Shown here piece after piece: positions 36,730-45,505 of a stretch of DNA of 64,000 bases. The position numbers were made by a program, and so were the translations under genes. The DNA is from Paenibacillus oleatilyticus (GTDB taxonomy: Bacteria > Bacillota > Bacilli > Paenibacillales > NBRC-103111): positions 124,001 through 188,000 of the forward strand of contig NZ_JAHNZO010000011.1 of assembly GCF_018998565.1 (NCBI RefSeq), given 5' to 3'. The notes below the pieces were generated by a model that had not been told where the DNA came from, ran no database searches, and saw only the letters and a list, made by a program, of their open reading frames with translations. Each line of letters opens with the position of its first letter. The first letter of the stretch is position 1.

Positions 36730-36777
36730 CTCCGGAGATGGGCAGCTCGGCATGAAAAAGCGGGTGGAGGCGAAGCG

Positions 36778-38025
36778 ATGAGGCGGCGCTGGATGCAAGG
36801 ATTACGACATTCGTCTGGGAGACTCGCTGCCTGCGGCGCGCTCCGGCTTGGACTGCTGCTAGGCGTGGCGTTCCTCACGGCGTTCCTGTTGGACGGAGGC
36901 GCTGGCTGCTGCGGAGTCGCTTATGCCGCCGTACCGGCGGAAGAGCTGATCCGGGAGCAGGCGCAGCGGCTGCCGCTCGATCAGGTCGAGCAATTCTGGA
37001 GCCGGCTGACCCGGCAGTACGGCGGATATTTTCCGGACAGCCGGGCCCCGAGCTTCATGGAGCTGCTGCTCGGCGCCAAGGATTTCGGCCTCGGCTCGGT
37101 TTTCTCGGGACTGTTCAAATATTTGTTTCATGAGCTTCTCTACAATGGCAAGCTGCTCGTTTCCATCGTCATTCTTACCGTGTTTAGCATGCTGCTGGAA
37201 ACGCTGCAGAGCTCCTTCGAGAAAAATAATGTCAGCAAAATCGCCTATGCCATTTCGTTTCTGGTCCTGATGATTATGGCGGTCAACAGCTTCAGCGTCG
37301 CGATCGGCTATGCGAAATCGGCGATCACCGATATGATCCACTTCATGATCGCCGTCGTGCCGCTGCTGCTTACGCTGCTCGCCTCTATGGGCAACGTGGT
37401 GACGGTCACCGTCATGCACCCGCTGATCGTGTTCATGATCCACGCCGTCGGGACGGCGATCTACTTCATCGTATTTCCGCTGCTGTTTTTCTCGGCGGTG
37501 CTGCATATCGTCAGCTCGCTGTCGGACAAATACAAGGTAACCCAGCTTGCCAATTTGCTGCGGAATGTCAGCGTCGGGTGTCTTGGAGTTTTCGTTACGG
37601 TATTTTTGGGGGTCGTTTCGGTACAAGGCATCGGCAGCGCTGCAGCGGACGGGGTGACGATCCGGACGGCCAAGTACATTGCCGGCAACTTCGTGCCGGT
37701 GGTCGGGCGGTTGTTCTCGGACGCCTCGGAGACCGTGATCGGTGCTTCGCTGCTGGTGAAAAATGCGGTAGGGCTGGCGGGGGTTGTCATTCTTCTGGTG
37801 CTCTGCGCCTTCCCGGCGCTCAAAATATTAACGCTTGCCTTCATCTATAATGTATCGGCTGCGGTGATGCAGCCCTTGGGAGATAACCCGATGATCACGT
37901 GCTTGGAAACGATTGGTAAAAGTTTGATATTCGTATTTGCAGCGCTCGCCGTCGTCGGTCTCATGTTTTTCCTGGCGATCACCATCGTGATTGCCGCTGG
38001 CAACGTATCCGTCATGATGCGCTGA
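36778..38025 (+). CDS. spoIIIAE: Stage III sporulation protein AE
   Basis: 415 residues: signal or anchor at the N-terminus, a short extracytoplasmic region (LIREQAQRLPLDQVEQFW), then seven or eight membrane helices. It is the polytopic membrane core of the SpoIIIA complex. Family residues such as LGAKDFGLGSVFSGLFKYLF are visible. GGAGGCGAAGCG precedes the ATG. Confidence 0.93.
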   Translation: MRRRWMQGLRHSSGRLAACGALRLGLLLGVAFLTAFLLDGGAGCCGVAYAAVPAEELIREQAQRLPLDQVEQFWSRLTRQYGGYFPDSRAPSFMELLLGAKDFGLGSVFSGLFKYLFHELLYNGKLLVSIVILTVFSMLLETLQSSFEKNNVSKIAYAISFLVLMIMAVNSFSVAIGYAKSAITDMIHFMIAVVPLLLTLLASMGNVVTVTVMHPLIVFMIHAVGTAIYFIVFPLLFFSAVLHIVSSLSDKYKVTQLANLLRNVSVGCLGVFVTVFLGVVSVQGIGSAAADGVTIRTAKYIAGNFVPVVGRLFSDASETVIGASLLVKNAVGLAGVVILLVLCAFPALKILTLAFIYNVSAAVMQPLGDNPMITCLETIGKSLIFVFAALAVVGLMFFLAITIVIAAGNVSVMMR

Positions 38026-38054
38026 ATCGCGCCCCGCGAAGGAGAGGATGACGA

Positions 38055-38798
38055 TTGGACTTCCTGAGCGGGTGGCTCAAGTCGATCGTCATGGTCATCT
38101 TGCTCGCCACCTTCGTCGACCTGCTGCTGCCGAACCAGTCGATGCAGCGCTACGTCAAAACCGTGATCGGCCTGTTCCTGCTGCTCACGCTGCTGCAGCC
38201 GCTTTTCTCGCTGCTTGGCCAACGGTCGCAATTGGATGAGCGAGTCAAGGATGCGCTGTTCAAAAGCGGCGCGGCGAGCCCGGAACGGCCGGCGGGCGGG
38301 GCAAGCGGAGAGGTCGAGTCGCTGCCCGTCACCCTGCAGCGGGCTGAAGCGCTGAAAACCAAGCAACAGGAGCAATCGCGCAAGCTGGTGGAGGCGCAGG
38401 CTGCCGATCTGATGAAGCGAAGCATCGAGCGGAAGGCCGAGGTGAAGGTGCGAAGCATTCAGGTCGAGACCGCCGCCGACAGCGAAGGCCGGCTTGTCAT
38501 CCGCAGCGTCTCTCTCGCCTTGGAACCGCAATCGCCGGTTGCGTCCGTTACGGATACGGCTTCAAGGCCAGGTACAGGAATCGAGCCGGTTAAACCGGTG
38601 GAGCCCGTTGCAGGTGTCGATATCCGCATCGGAGAGCCGCAATCGAGGCCTGTTTCCCGGATAAGCAACAGGGAATCGGATGAAAATAAGCTATCGCCTG
38701 AATGGTTGCAGAAAAAGACGCAAATATTACTGATGTTGGAGCAGGATTGGCAGGTGGGCGAAGACCAAATCCGGCTGGAGCTGGCGGCGGGGAGGTGA
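38055..38798 (+). CDS. spoIIIAF: Stage III sporulation protein AF
   Basis: 247 residues. Two N-terminal helices (LKSIVMVILLATFVDLLLP and TVIGLFLLLTLLQPLF) precede a ring-building-motif-like soluble domain (VKVRSIQVETAADSEG) and a proline/valine-rich tail. It is longer than the B. subtilis protein (about 206) because of the linker around 165-205. TTG start after GGAGAGG. Its stop overlaps the ATG of spoIIIAG (TGATG). Confidence 0.9.
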   Translation: MDFLSGWLKSIVMVILLATFVDLLLPNQSMQRYVKTVIGLFLLLTLLQPLFSLLGQRSQLDERVKDALFKSGAASPERPAGGASGEVESLPVTLQRAEALKTKQQEQSRKLVEAQAADLMKRSIERKAEVKVRSIQVETAADSEGRLVIRSVSLALEPQSPVASVTDTASRPGTGIEPVKPVEPVAGVDIRIGEPQSRPVSRISNRESDENKLSPEWLQKKTQILLMLEQDWQVGEDQIRLELAAGR

Positions 38799-39436
38799 TG
38801 CGGATGGGAGAGATACGGAGAAGGATGCAATCGTGGCTTGGCGGCGGCCCGGGCGGTCCGAAGCGAGCGCAAACGTTTCGATGGGTGCTGCTGCTCGGGC
38901 TCGTAGGCGCCGCGCTTATGATTCTGAACTCGTTTATCACCGTGAAGGAGGTGGATCCCATCGGCACGGGACGGGCATCTCCTCCCGATCAGACCAAGCC
39001 GGCCTTCGGTCAGGGAAGTAAAGAGCGAAGCCTGTTCAAAGATTATGAGGAAGCGTATGAAACCGAACTCAGGGACATCTTGTCGAAAATTGTCGGAGTA
39101 GGCGATGTGGAAGTGCTGGTGACCATTGAGTCGACGGAGGAACTGAACGTCGAGCGCAACACCAAGGAAACGCAGCAAATTACCAATGAGAAAGATCCGC
39201 AGGGGGCCACGAGACATATCACCGACGTAACCCGAAACGGCGAAGTAGTGCTTTACGAAGTTTCGGGCGGCAAGCAGCCGCTCGTCGTCAAGACGATTAA
39301 GCCGAAAATCCGCGGCGTGCTCGTCGTCGCCAAGGGCGCAGAAAATCTGACGGTGAAAAAAATGATTACCGAAGCAGTAGAACGCGGGCTGGATGTGCCT
39401 GCCCACCGGATATCGATCCAGCCTCGCAAGCAGTAA
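38798..39436 (+). CDS. spoIIIAG: Stage III sporulation protein AG
   Basis: 212 residues. One membrane helix (WVLLLGLVGAALMILNSFI), then a ring-forming domain of the EscJ/PrgK type (YETELRDILSKIVGVGDVEV, VLVTIESTEELNVERNTKET, RGVLVVAKGAENLTVKKMIT). In B. subtilis SpoIIIAG forms large rings in the intermembrane space. The start overlaps spoIIIAF by one base. Confidence 0.93.
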   Translation: MRMGEIRRRMQSWLGGGPGGPKRAQTFRWVLLLGLVGAALMILNSFITVKEVDPIGTGRASPPDQTKPAFGQGSKERSLFKDYEEAYETELRDILSKIVGVGDVEVLVTIESTEELNVERNTKETQQITNEKDPQGATRHITDVTRNGEVVLYEVSGGKQPLVVKTIKPKIRGVLVVAKGAENLTVKKMITEAVERGLDVPAHRISIQPRKQ

Positions 39437-39499
39437 GCCGTACGAGGCCGGTGCGATACATTCAATTTAAACAAGGATAAACGTTAAGGAGGATATGCA

Positions 39500-40399
39500 A
39501 TGAATTCGAAAAGACAAACCATTTGGCTTGTATCCATGCTTAGTTTGATGGTGGTGCTGTCCGCCTACTACTTGTTTACGGAAGACGTGGGCAATGTGGA
39601 AGTGACGGGAACGACGCCGAAGGAAATGACGATCAGCGCCGGGCAAACGGACGCGACGCATCCTACGGCTACCGATGCGAACGCCGGTCCGAGAGGCGAG
39701 CAAAAGCCGGGGCAAAAACCGGAAGTGAAGCCCGAACAGAAGCCTGAGGTAAAGCCGGAGCAAAAGCCCGAGGCAAAACCCGAGCAGAAGCCTGAGGTGA
39801 AACCGGAGCAAAAACCGGAAATGAAACCCGAGCAGAAGCCGGAGCAAAAACCGGAAATGAAGCCCGAACAGAAGCCTGAGATGAAGCCGGAACAAAAGCC
39901 GGAAGGCAAGCCGGAGCAAAAGCCCGGTAAAGGCGACAAATCCAGCAGCACAGGGGCGGAGACGTCATCGATCGCCGCGCAGCCGGTCTCCAAAAACGAA
40001 ACGGACGCCAAAGTGCTGCAGCAAGTGCAAGCGCAGGCGAATGTCCAGTCGGGGAAAGACTATTTTGTAAACCTTCAGCTTAAGCGCAACGAGGAGATGG
40101 CTAAGAAGGCCGAGCAGCTCCTGACGGTTATCGCAGACCCGAAACAAACGGCCGAAGCTGCCGTTAAGGCACAGGAAGAGCTGCGGAAAATCGAAGATAT
40201 GGAAGCTAAAGTTACGAATCTCGAAGAAAGCTTGACGAAAGATTTCCCGCAAGCCGTTGTAACCCAAGATTCCAACAAATGGAAGGTTACCGTCCAAGCA
40301 AGCAAGCTGGAGAAAAGCCAAGCGCTCAGCATCATCGACAAAACGATCAAAGAATTGAGCGTCGGCCCTGACAGCGTATCGGTACAAATGATTCCTTAA
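39500..40399 (+). CDS. spoIIIAH: Stage III sporulation protein AH with a long KPEQ-repeat linker
   Basis: 299 residues against about 218 in B. subtilis. A membrane helix (IWLVSMLSLMVVLSAYYLF) is followed by a linker whose residues about 67-144 are almost entirely KPEx repeats (KPEQ, KPEV, KPEM). After that comes the normal ring/SpoIIQ-binding domain (DYFVNLQLKRNEEMAKKAEQ to VGPDSVSVQMI). SpoIIIAH faces the forespore protein SpoIIQ across the intermembrane space, so the insert would lengthen the tether between membrane and ring. AAGGAGG precedes the ATG. Confidence 0.93.
   Translation: MNSKRQTIWLVSMLSLMVVLSAYYLFTEDVGNVEVTGTTPKEMTISAGQTDATHPTATDANAGPRGEQKPGQKPEVKPEQKPEVKPEQKPEAKPEQKPEVKPEQKPEMKPEQKPEQKPEMKPEQKPEMKPEQKPEGKPEQKPGKGDKSSSTGAETSSIAAQPVSKNETDAKVLQQVQAQANVQSGKDYFVNLQLKRNEEMAKKAEQLLTVIADPKQTAEAAVKAQEELRKIEDMEAKVTNLEESLTKDFPQAVVTQDSNKWKVTVQASKLEKSQALSIIDKTIKELSVGPDSVSVQMIP
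39698..39931 (+). repeat. In-frame tandem repeat encoding KPE-type units in spoIIIAH
   Basis: About 26 consecutive codon triplets of the Lys-Pro-Glu/Gln/Val/Met type, arranged mostly as six-residue KPEQKPE-like units with synonymous differences between copies. Copy number probably varies between strains through slippage. Confidence 0.85.
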
Positions 40400-40440
40400 A
40401 CCGGTATAGTAAAAGTCGGTAAACGGGAGAAGATGCAGGC

Positions 40441-40478
40441 AAGGAGAGTCCGGAAAACCCGGCTCTCCTTTTTTTGCG
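40441..40478 (+). terminator. spoIIIA operon terminator
   Basis: AAGGAGAGTCCGG pairs with CCCGGCTCTCCTT across a short A-rich loop, followed by seven or more T residues. This separates the sporulation operon from accB. Confidence 0.88.
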
Positions 40479-40741
40479 GCATCGTTCGACGATATTCGTC
40501 ATATTCTTTTCTTATTCGCGGCGGCTTTTCAGGACAGCCGGTGGAGCTGAAAAGTTCGCGCTATTCCCGGAGCAAGGAAACTCTTTTCTTACCGAAAGAT
40601 TGTGATATAATAACAACGTCGTTTGTTTTACGGTGTTGACCGCTGCCGCGGGACAAGCCGTCGGTGTGCCTGCCGTTTGGCCGGGGGGATGCCGCAGCTT
40701 GCGGAGCGGCCGTCAACAAGATGCCCAAAGGAGTGAATTCC

Positions 40742-41233
40742 GTGTTTAAGTTAAGCGAAATTAAAGAATTGATCAAGCTGGTGGATCAAACATCTTTGCA
40801 CGAACTAGAGATCGAAAACGAAGGCTCCCGCCTTTTAATCCGTAAACCGAATAAAACCGAGCAAGTCGTCGTCACCGCCGCACAGCCTGCGGCCAGCCTC
40901 GTTGCCCAGCAGCCTGCACCTCAAGCCGTCGTTCAGACATCTGCGGCAGTCAACATACCTGCAGCCGAAACTCCGGCAGCAATCCCATCCAATTTACATA
41001 CGATTGTTTCTCCGATGGTCGGCACGTTCTATGAAGCTCCGTCTCCGGGAGCGGCGCCGTTCGTTTCCAAGGGCAGCAGCGTGAAGGAAACGACGATCGT
41101 CTGCATCATCGAAGCGATGAAGCTGATGAACGAGATCGAAGCCGAAGTCAAAGGCCAGATCGTCGAAGTGCTTGTCGAGAACGGCCAGTTGGTAGAGTAC
41201 GGCCAACCGTTGTTCCTGGTGAAACCGGAATAA
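40742..41233 (+). CDS. accB: Acetyl-CoA carboxylase biotin carboxyl carrier protein
   Basis: 163 residues: an N-terminal region ([20 protein letters not shown]), an Ala/Pro/Gln-rich mobile linker (about 45-85), and the biotinyl domain with the modified lysine about residue 127 in [15 protein letters not shown] start after AAAGGAGTG. A TATAAT with extended TGN (40611-40621) lies about 120 bp upstream. It is co-transcribed with accC, 20 bp downstream. Confidence 0.94.
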   Translation: MFKLSEIKELIKLVDQTSLHELEIENEGSRLLIRKPNKTEQVVVTAAQPAASLVAQQPAPQAVVQTSAAVNIPAAETPAAIPSNLHTIVSPMVGTFYEAPSPGAAPFVSKGSSVKETTIVCIIEAMKLMNEIEAEVKGQIVEVLVENGQLVEYGQPLFLVKPE

Positions 41234-41253
41234 TCCGCTAGGAGGAGAACCCA

Positions 41254-42612
41254 TTGAAGTTTCAAAAAATATTGATCGCCAACCGTGGGGAAATCGCCGT
41301 GCGCATTATTCGCGCATGCCGTGAGCTCGGAATTTCTACGGTCGCGGTCTACTCGGAGGCGGACCGCGATGCGCTGCATGTCCGTTTGGCGGACGAAGCC
41401 TATTGTATCGGACCTACAGCTTCCAAAGACAGCTATTTGAATTATACGAATCTGATGAGCGTCGCGACGTTGACGGAGACTGACGCGATTCATCCGGGAT
41501 ATGGCTTTTTGGCGGAGAACGCCGACTTCGCCGAAATTTGCGAGAGCTGCAACATTACGTTCATCGGTCCTTCGCCGGAAGCGATCAGCAAGATGGGCGA
41601 CAAGTCCGTCGCGAAGCAGACGATGAAGGAAGCGGGCGTTCCCGTGATCCCCGGCTCCGACGGCCTTGTCGAGGATATGGACGAAGCGATCCGTCTGGGA
41701 CGCGAGATCGGCTATCCGATCATTATTAAAGCGACGGCCGGAGGCGGAGGCAAAGGCATTCGTCTGGCCGAAAACGAAGAGATGCTGATCCAGCAAATTA
41801 CGACCGCCCAACAGGAAGCGCAAAAAGCGTTCGGCAATGCGGGCGTTTATTTGGAGAAATATTTGACGGGAATGAAGCACGTCGAAATTCAGGTGCTGGC
41901 CGACAAGCACGGCAACGTGGTACATCTGGGCGAGCGCGACTGTTCGGTGCAGCGCCGCCGCCAGAAGCTGGTGGAGGAAGCGCCTTGTCCGATTCTGACC
42001 GAGGAAATTCGCGAACGAATGGGCGAAGCGGCTGTTCGTGCGGCCAAAGCCGTCAATTATTCCGGCGCCGGTACGCTGGAGTTTTTGCTCGGACCGGACG
42101 GACAGTTTTACTTTATGGAAATGAACACCCGGATTCAGGTGGAGCACCCGGTAACGGAGCTCATCACGGGCATCGATATTATTAAAGAAATGATCCGTGT
42201 CGCGGAAGGCGAGCCGCTTTCGTTCACTCAGGACGAGGTGCGCATTAACGGCTGGGCGATCGAATGCCGGATCAATGCGGAAGACCCGGAGCGCAATTTC
42301 ATGCCTTCCGCGGGTCAAATCAAATTTTACTTGCCACCCGGCGGCTTCGGCGTCCGCGTCGACAGCGCCGCATACCCGGGCTACACGATTCCGCCTCACT
42401 ACGATTCGATGATCGCGAAGCTGATCGTGTGGGGAGAGGACCGCGACGAAGCGATCCAGCGAATGAAGCGCGCTTTGGCCGAATTTACGATCGAAGGCAT
42501 ACATTCGACGATTCCATTCCATCTGAAGCTGCTGGAGCATAAAAAGTTTTTGGCCGGCGACTTCGATATCAAGTTTTTGGAAGAGCATGACGTGAACGAT
42601 CCGGACTCTTAA
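41254..42612 (+). CDS. accC: Acetyl-CoA carboxylase biotin carboxylase subunit
   Basis: 452 residues, ATP-grasp enzyme: [20 protein letters not shown] at the start, glycine-rich ATP loop [15 protein letters not shown], and [18 protein letters not shown] as the catalytic region. It carboxylates the biotin on AccB at the cost of ATP, the first step of fatty acid synthesis. TTG start after AGGAGGAG. Confidence 0.95.
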   Translation: MKFQKILIANRGEIAVRIIRACRELGISTVAVYSEADRDALHVRLADEAYCIGPTASKDSYLNYTNLMSVATLTETDAIHPGYGFLAENADFAEICESCNITFIGPSPEAISKMGDKSVAKQTMKEAGVPVIPGSDGLVEDMDEAIRLGREIGYPIIIKATAGGGGKGIRLAENEEMLIQQITTAQQEAQKAFGNAGVYLEKYLTGMKHVEIQVLADKHGNVVHLGERDCSVQRRRQKLVEEAPCPILTEEIRERMGEAAVRAAKAVNYSGAGTLEFLLGPDGQFYFMEMNTRIQVEHPVTELITGIDIIKEMIRVAEGEPLSFTQDEVRINGWAIECRINAEDPERNFMPSAGQIKFYLPPGGFGVRVDSAAYPGYTIPPHYDSMIAKLIVWGEDRDEAIQRMKRALAEFTIEGIHSTIPFHLKLLEHKKFLAGDFDIKFLEEHDVNDPDS

Positions 42613-42629
42613 GCGCACGGTTCACTTCG

Positions 42630-42658
42630 TTGTCATATTTTTAAGGGAATGGTATAGT
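42630..42658 (+). promoter_or_regulatory. Sigma-A-type promoter before the Asp23-family genes
   Basis: TTGTCA (42630-42635), a 17-bp spacer, and TATAGT (42653-42658), about 50 bp before the gene. The match to consensus is good at both boxes. Confidence 0.7.
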
Positions 42659-42708
42659 ATACAATAAGTTTAGGTGTGGGCAAGCCAAATGTTTAGGAGG
42701 TCCTGACC

Positions 42709-43119
42709 ATGAGTACACTGGCAGCGGATTATGAGAAGACCGAGATGGGCACGATTCAGATCGCTCCGGAGGTGATCGAGATCATCGCCGGTATGGCAAC
42801 TGTCGAAGTGCCCGGCGTTGCAGGCATGAGCGGCGGATTTGCCGGAGATATCGCCGAGTTTCTCGGACGTAAAAATATGTCCAAAGGCGTAAAGGTTGAA
42901 GTGGGTCAGCGCGAAGCGGCGATTGACGTGTCTGTCATCATCGAATTCGGCACGCGGATTCCGGAGGTTGCAAGCGCGGTTCAGCATAATGTCAAGCAGG
43001 CCATCGAATCGATGACCGGACTTAGCGTCGTTCAGGTGAACGTTCATATTCATGACGTTATTTTCAAAGGTGCGGACAAAGTCGAAGAGCCGGAAACGCC
43101 CGCACATCGCGTAAAATAA
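42709..43119 (+). CDS. yqhY: Asp23/Gls24-family envelope stress protein, YqhY-like
   Basis: 136 residues. GTIQIAPEVIEIIAGMATVE, GVAGMSGGFAGDIAEFLG and VNVHIHDVIF match the Asp23 family. In B. subtilis yqhY is next to accBC and its loss alters acetyl-CoA carboxylase control. GGAGGTCC precedes the ATG. Two membrane proteins of the AmaP/DUF2273 type follow. Confidence 0.92.
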   Translation: MSTLAADYEKTEMGTIQIAPEVIEIIAGMATVEVPGVAGMSGGFAGDIAEFLGRKNMSKGVKVEVGQREAAIDVSVIIEFGTRIPEVASAVQHNVKQAIESMTGLSVVQVNVHIHDVIFKGADKVEEPETPAHRVK

Positions 43120-43138
43120 TTAATAAATACCCCGGTTG

Positions 43139-43167
43139 AACCCCCATCCTTCACCGTTTGGGGGTTT
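43139..43167 (+). terminator. Hairpin terminator between yqhY and amaP
   Basis: AACCCCCA pairs with TGGGGGTT, followed by a T/C stretch. It would reduce but perhaps not abolish readthrough into the next two genes. Confidence 0.6.
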
Positions 43168-43195
43168 CCTCCATCTTAGGAAGGAGTCAGGATTC

Positions 43196-43756
43196 GTGGT
43201 AAAAGTTCTCGACAGACTGCTGCTCTTTATTTTCAGCTTGGCCGTGCTGATCGCAACGTTCATTTTGCTGTTCGCTGCATTCGGCCTGATTTCCTTCAAT
43301 ACGGCGGGCAATTTCGCTCACGATGTGTATTACGATTTAAGAACGGCGATTATTTTCATCAGCTCCACGGTGGTGGCTGCGCTGTTAAGCCTTCGCTTCC
43401 TGTACTTGTCCGTCAGACGCGGCAAATCTTCGTCGCCATCGATCGATCAGCGGACCGAATTCGGGGACATCCGCATTTCGCTCGATACGGTGGAGAATTT
43501 GTCGTTGAAAGCGGCAGGCCGGACGCGCGGCGTTCAAGATTTGCGCGCACGCGTCAAAGTGAATCAATCCGGACTTGAAATCGTCATTCGCGCCATCGTG
43601 GACGGCGAAAATTCCATTCCGGCGATGACCGAAGAGATGCAGGCGAACGTGAAGCGGCATATCGAGGAAATTACCGGGATTCCCGTAGCTTTCGTCACGG
43701 TATTTATCGCGAATATTCAACAATCGTCCCCGACCTTCAAAAGTCGAGTGGAATAG
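43196..43756 (+). CDS. amaP: Alkaline-shock membrane anchor protein, AmaP-like
   Basis: 186 residues with two N-terminal helices (LLLFIFSLAVLIATFILLF and AIIFISSTVVAALLSLRFL) and a C-terminal domain related to Asp23 (GDIRISLDTVENLSLKAAGR). In staphylococci AmaP anchors Asp23 at the membrane. The GTG at 43196 follows AAGGAGT. It overlaps none of its neighbours and ends 14 bp before the DUF2273 gene. Confidence 0.88.
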   Translation: MVKVLDRLLLFIFSLAVLIATFILLFAAFGLISFNTAGNFAHDVYYDLRTAIIFISSTVVAALLSLRFLYLSVRRGKSSSPSIDQRTEFGDIRISLDTVENLSLKAAGRTRGVQDLRARVKVNQSGLEIVIRAIVDGENSIPAMTEEMQANVKRHIEEITGIPVAFVTVFIANIQQSSPTFKSRVE

Positions 43757-43770
43757 AGGTGAGCCCCCGG

Positions 43771-44010
43771 ATGTGGATGCGAATTTGGGAGCAGCTGTGG
43801 GAACAGCACAGGGGTAAGACGATCGGCGTTCTGGCCGGAAGCGCCCTTGGCCTCATTTATTTGTTCTTCGGCTTCTGGCGTATGTTAATCTTTATCCTGA
43901 TCGTATATACTGGATACTACATAGGGAAAAGGTTGGACCGGAACGAGCCGGTGTTTCCCGCAGAAGACACTTGGCGCCGGCTAATGGACAAATGGAGACT
44001 GTTCCGCTAA
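43771..44010 (+). CDS. DUF2273 small membrane protein
   Basis: 79 residues: two hydrophobic helices (TIGVLAGSALGLIYLFFGFW and MLIFILIVYTGYYIGKRL) and a charged tail. Members are typically encoded beside amaP and asp23 genes. The ATG at 43771 follows AGAGGTGAG at 7 bp. Confidence 0.85.
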   Translation: MWMRIWEQLWEQHRGKTIGVLAGSALGLIYLFFGFWRMLIFILIVYTGYYIGKRLDRNEPVFPAEDTWRRLMDKWRLFR

Positions 44011-44011
44011 A

Positions 44012-44040
44012 ATCCTTGGATGACGCCCAAGGATTTTTTT
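44012..44040 (+). terminator. Terminator after the Asp23/AmaP genes
   Basis: ATCCTTGG (44012-44019) pairs with CCAAGGAT (44027-44034), followed by six T residues. Confidence 0.85.
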
Positions 44041-44139
44041 CGGTTAATAACAATGTATAAGTCTTCTACTTAAGACAAGGAAGACGCAGCCGGTTTATTC
44101 TGGTGAAGCAAGTGCAAACCCACAGGAGGATTTGATCGG

Positions 44140-44598
44140 ATGAGACGAAGATTGGCAAGGGAGCTTGCGGTGCAAAGCTTATATCAGATCGAAATGAACG
44201 AAGCGACAGCGGCCGATGCCATCGCGCACGTAATCGAAGAAGCGCGGACGGAGGACGAGGCGCAGCTGACGCGGGAGCGCGATCAGATTGTGCCTCATGA
44301 GGTGCTTGAGCTCGTGGAAGGCACGATGCAGCACAAGCGGCAAATCGACGGCCTGCTTTCCGATTATTTGAAGGGCTGGCAGATGGACAGGCTGTCCAAG
44401 GTGGACCGGGAAATTATGCGGCTTGCCACGTACGAAATGGTGTTTCGAGAAGATGTGCCGCCGAAGGTTGTCGTGAACGAAGCGATCGAAATGGCCAAAA
44501 ATTTTGGCACGGAGGAATCGGGGAAGTTCGTCAACGGCGTACTCGGCAAAATGATCAAAGACCTGGAGACGATCCGCAGCCGTTCGTCCGAAGCGTAG
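44140..44598 (+). CDS. nusB: Transcription antitermination factor NusB
   Basis: 152 residues, all-helical NusB fold: RRLARELAVQSLYQIEMNEA at the start and MRLATYEMVFREDVPPKVVV with NEAIEMAKNFGTEESGKFVN near the end. It binds BoxA RNA with NusE/S10 for rRNA antitermination. AGGAGGATTTG precedes the ATG. It heads the nusB-folD-xseA-xseB-ispA group. Confidence 0.95.
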   Translation: MRRRLARELAVQSLYQIEMNEATAADAIAHVIEEARTEDEAQLTRERDQIVPHEVLELVEGTMQHKRQIDGLLSDYLKGWQMDRLSKVDREIMRLATYEMVFREDVPPKVVVNEAIEMAKNFGTEESGKFVNGVLGKMIKDLETIRSRSSEA

Positions 44599-44627
44599 AA
44601 GCGACCTAGCGAAAGGGGAAAACAAGC

Positions 44628-45488
44628 ATGTCCGCGCAAATCATTAACGGCAAAGAAATCGTCAGCGCTTACCGCGCCGATATTAAGCAGCAAGTCGAGC
44701 AGTTGAATCAGCAAGGGGTACAGCCAGGACTTGCGGTAGTCATCGTCGGTGACGACCCGGCCTCGCACGTCTACGTGCGCAATAAAGCGAAAGCCTGTGA
44801 AGAAGCGGGCATGCATTCCGAAGTGTACAAGCTTCCGGAACATACGCCGGAGGCCGATGTGCTGGCTCTTATCTCCAAGCTGAATGGCGATAAGGCGATT
44901 CACGGCATTCTTGTCCAGTCGCCGCTGCCGGGACATATTTCGGAGGAACGGGTAGTCGAAGCGATCGCGGTCGAAAAAGACGTTGATTGCTTCCATCCGG
45001 TCAATGTGGGCAACCTGATGATCGGCAAGGAAGGACCGGCTCCTTGCACACCTGCGGGCGTCATTGAGATTCTCAAGAAAGTCGGCGTTGAAATTGCCGG
45101 CAAGCATGCCGTCGTGATCGGCCGCAGCAACATCGTCGGCAAGCCGATGGCCATTTTGCTGCTTCGTGAGAATGCAACTGTAACGGTGTGTCACTCGCGC
45201 ACGAAAAATATGGAAGAAATTACGCGCCAGGCGGATATTTTGATCGCGGCGGTTGGCAAAGCGAAGATGATCAACCGCAGCCACATCAAGCCGGGAGCCG
45301 TTGTCGTCGACGTGGGCATCAACCGGCTCGATACCGGCAAGCTGGCGGGAGACGTCGATTTTGACGACGTTCTGGAGACGGCGAGCTATGTAACGCCGGT
45401 GCCGGGCTGCGTCGGCCCGATGACGATTACGATTCTGCTTCGCAATACGCTTGAAGCGGCACAGCGTGCGGCTTCTGCAACCAACTAG
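44628..45488 (+). CDS. folD: Methylenetetrahydrofolate dehydrogenase/cyclohydrolase
   Basis: 286 residues. HVYVRNKAKACEEAGMHSEV contains the catalytic lysine region, HGILVQSPLPGHISEERVVE is the FolD signature, VVIGRSNIVGKPMAILLLRE binds NADP, and YVTPVPGCVGPMTITILL is the C-terminal motif. It interconverts one-carbon folates. GAAAGGGGAA precedes the ATG, 29 bp after nusB. Confidence 0.95.
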   Translation: MSAQIINGKEIVSAYRADIKQQVEQLNQQGVQPGLAVVIVGDDPASHVYVRNKAKACEEAGMHSEVYKLPEHTPEADVLALISKLNGDKAIHGILVQSPLPGHISEERVVEAIAVEKDVDCFHPVNVGNLMIGKEGPAPCTPAGVIEILKKVGVEIAGKHAVVIGRSNIVGKPMAILLLRENATVTVCHSRTKNMEEITRQADILIAAVGKAKMINRSHIKPGAVVVDVGINRLDTGKLAGDVDFDDVLETASYVTPVPGCVGPMTITILLRNTLEAAQRAASATN

Positions 45489-45505
45489 CGGTAACGGGCG
45501 TAGTT

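Noticed and set aside
39698..39931. spoIIIAH repeat considered as a CRISPR array
   Set aside because: Repeat units are 18 bp or so, contiguous, in frame and without spacers.
39467..40011. Minus-strand open frames over the spoIIIAH repeat, rich in Phe, Leu and Gly
   Set aside because: They are antisense copies of the KPEQ repeat and lack starts with ribosome sites.
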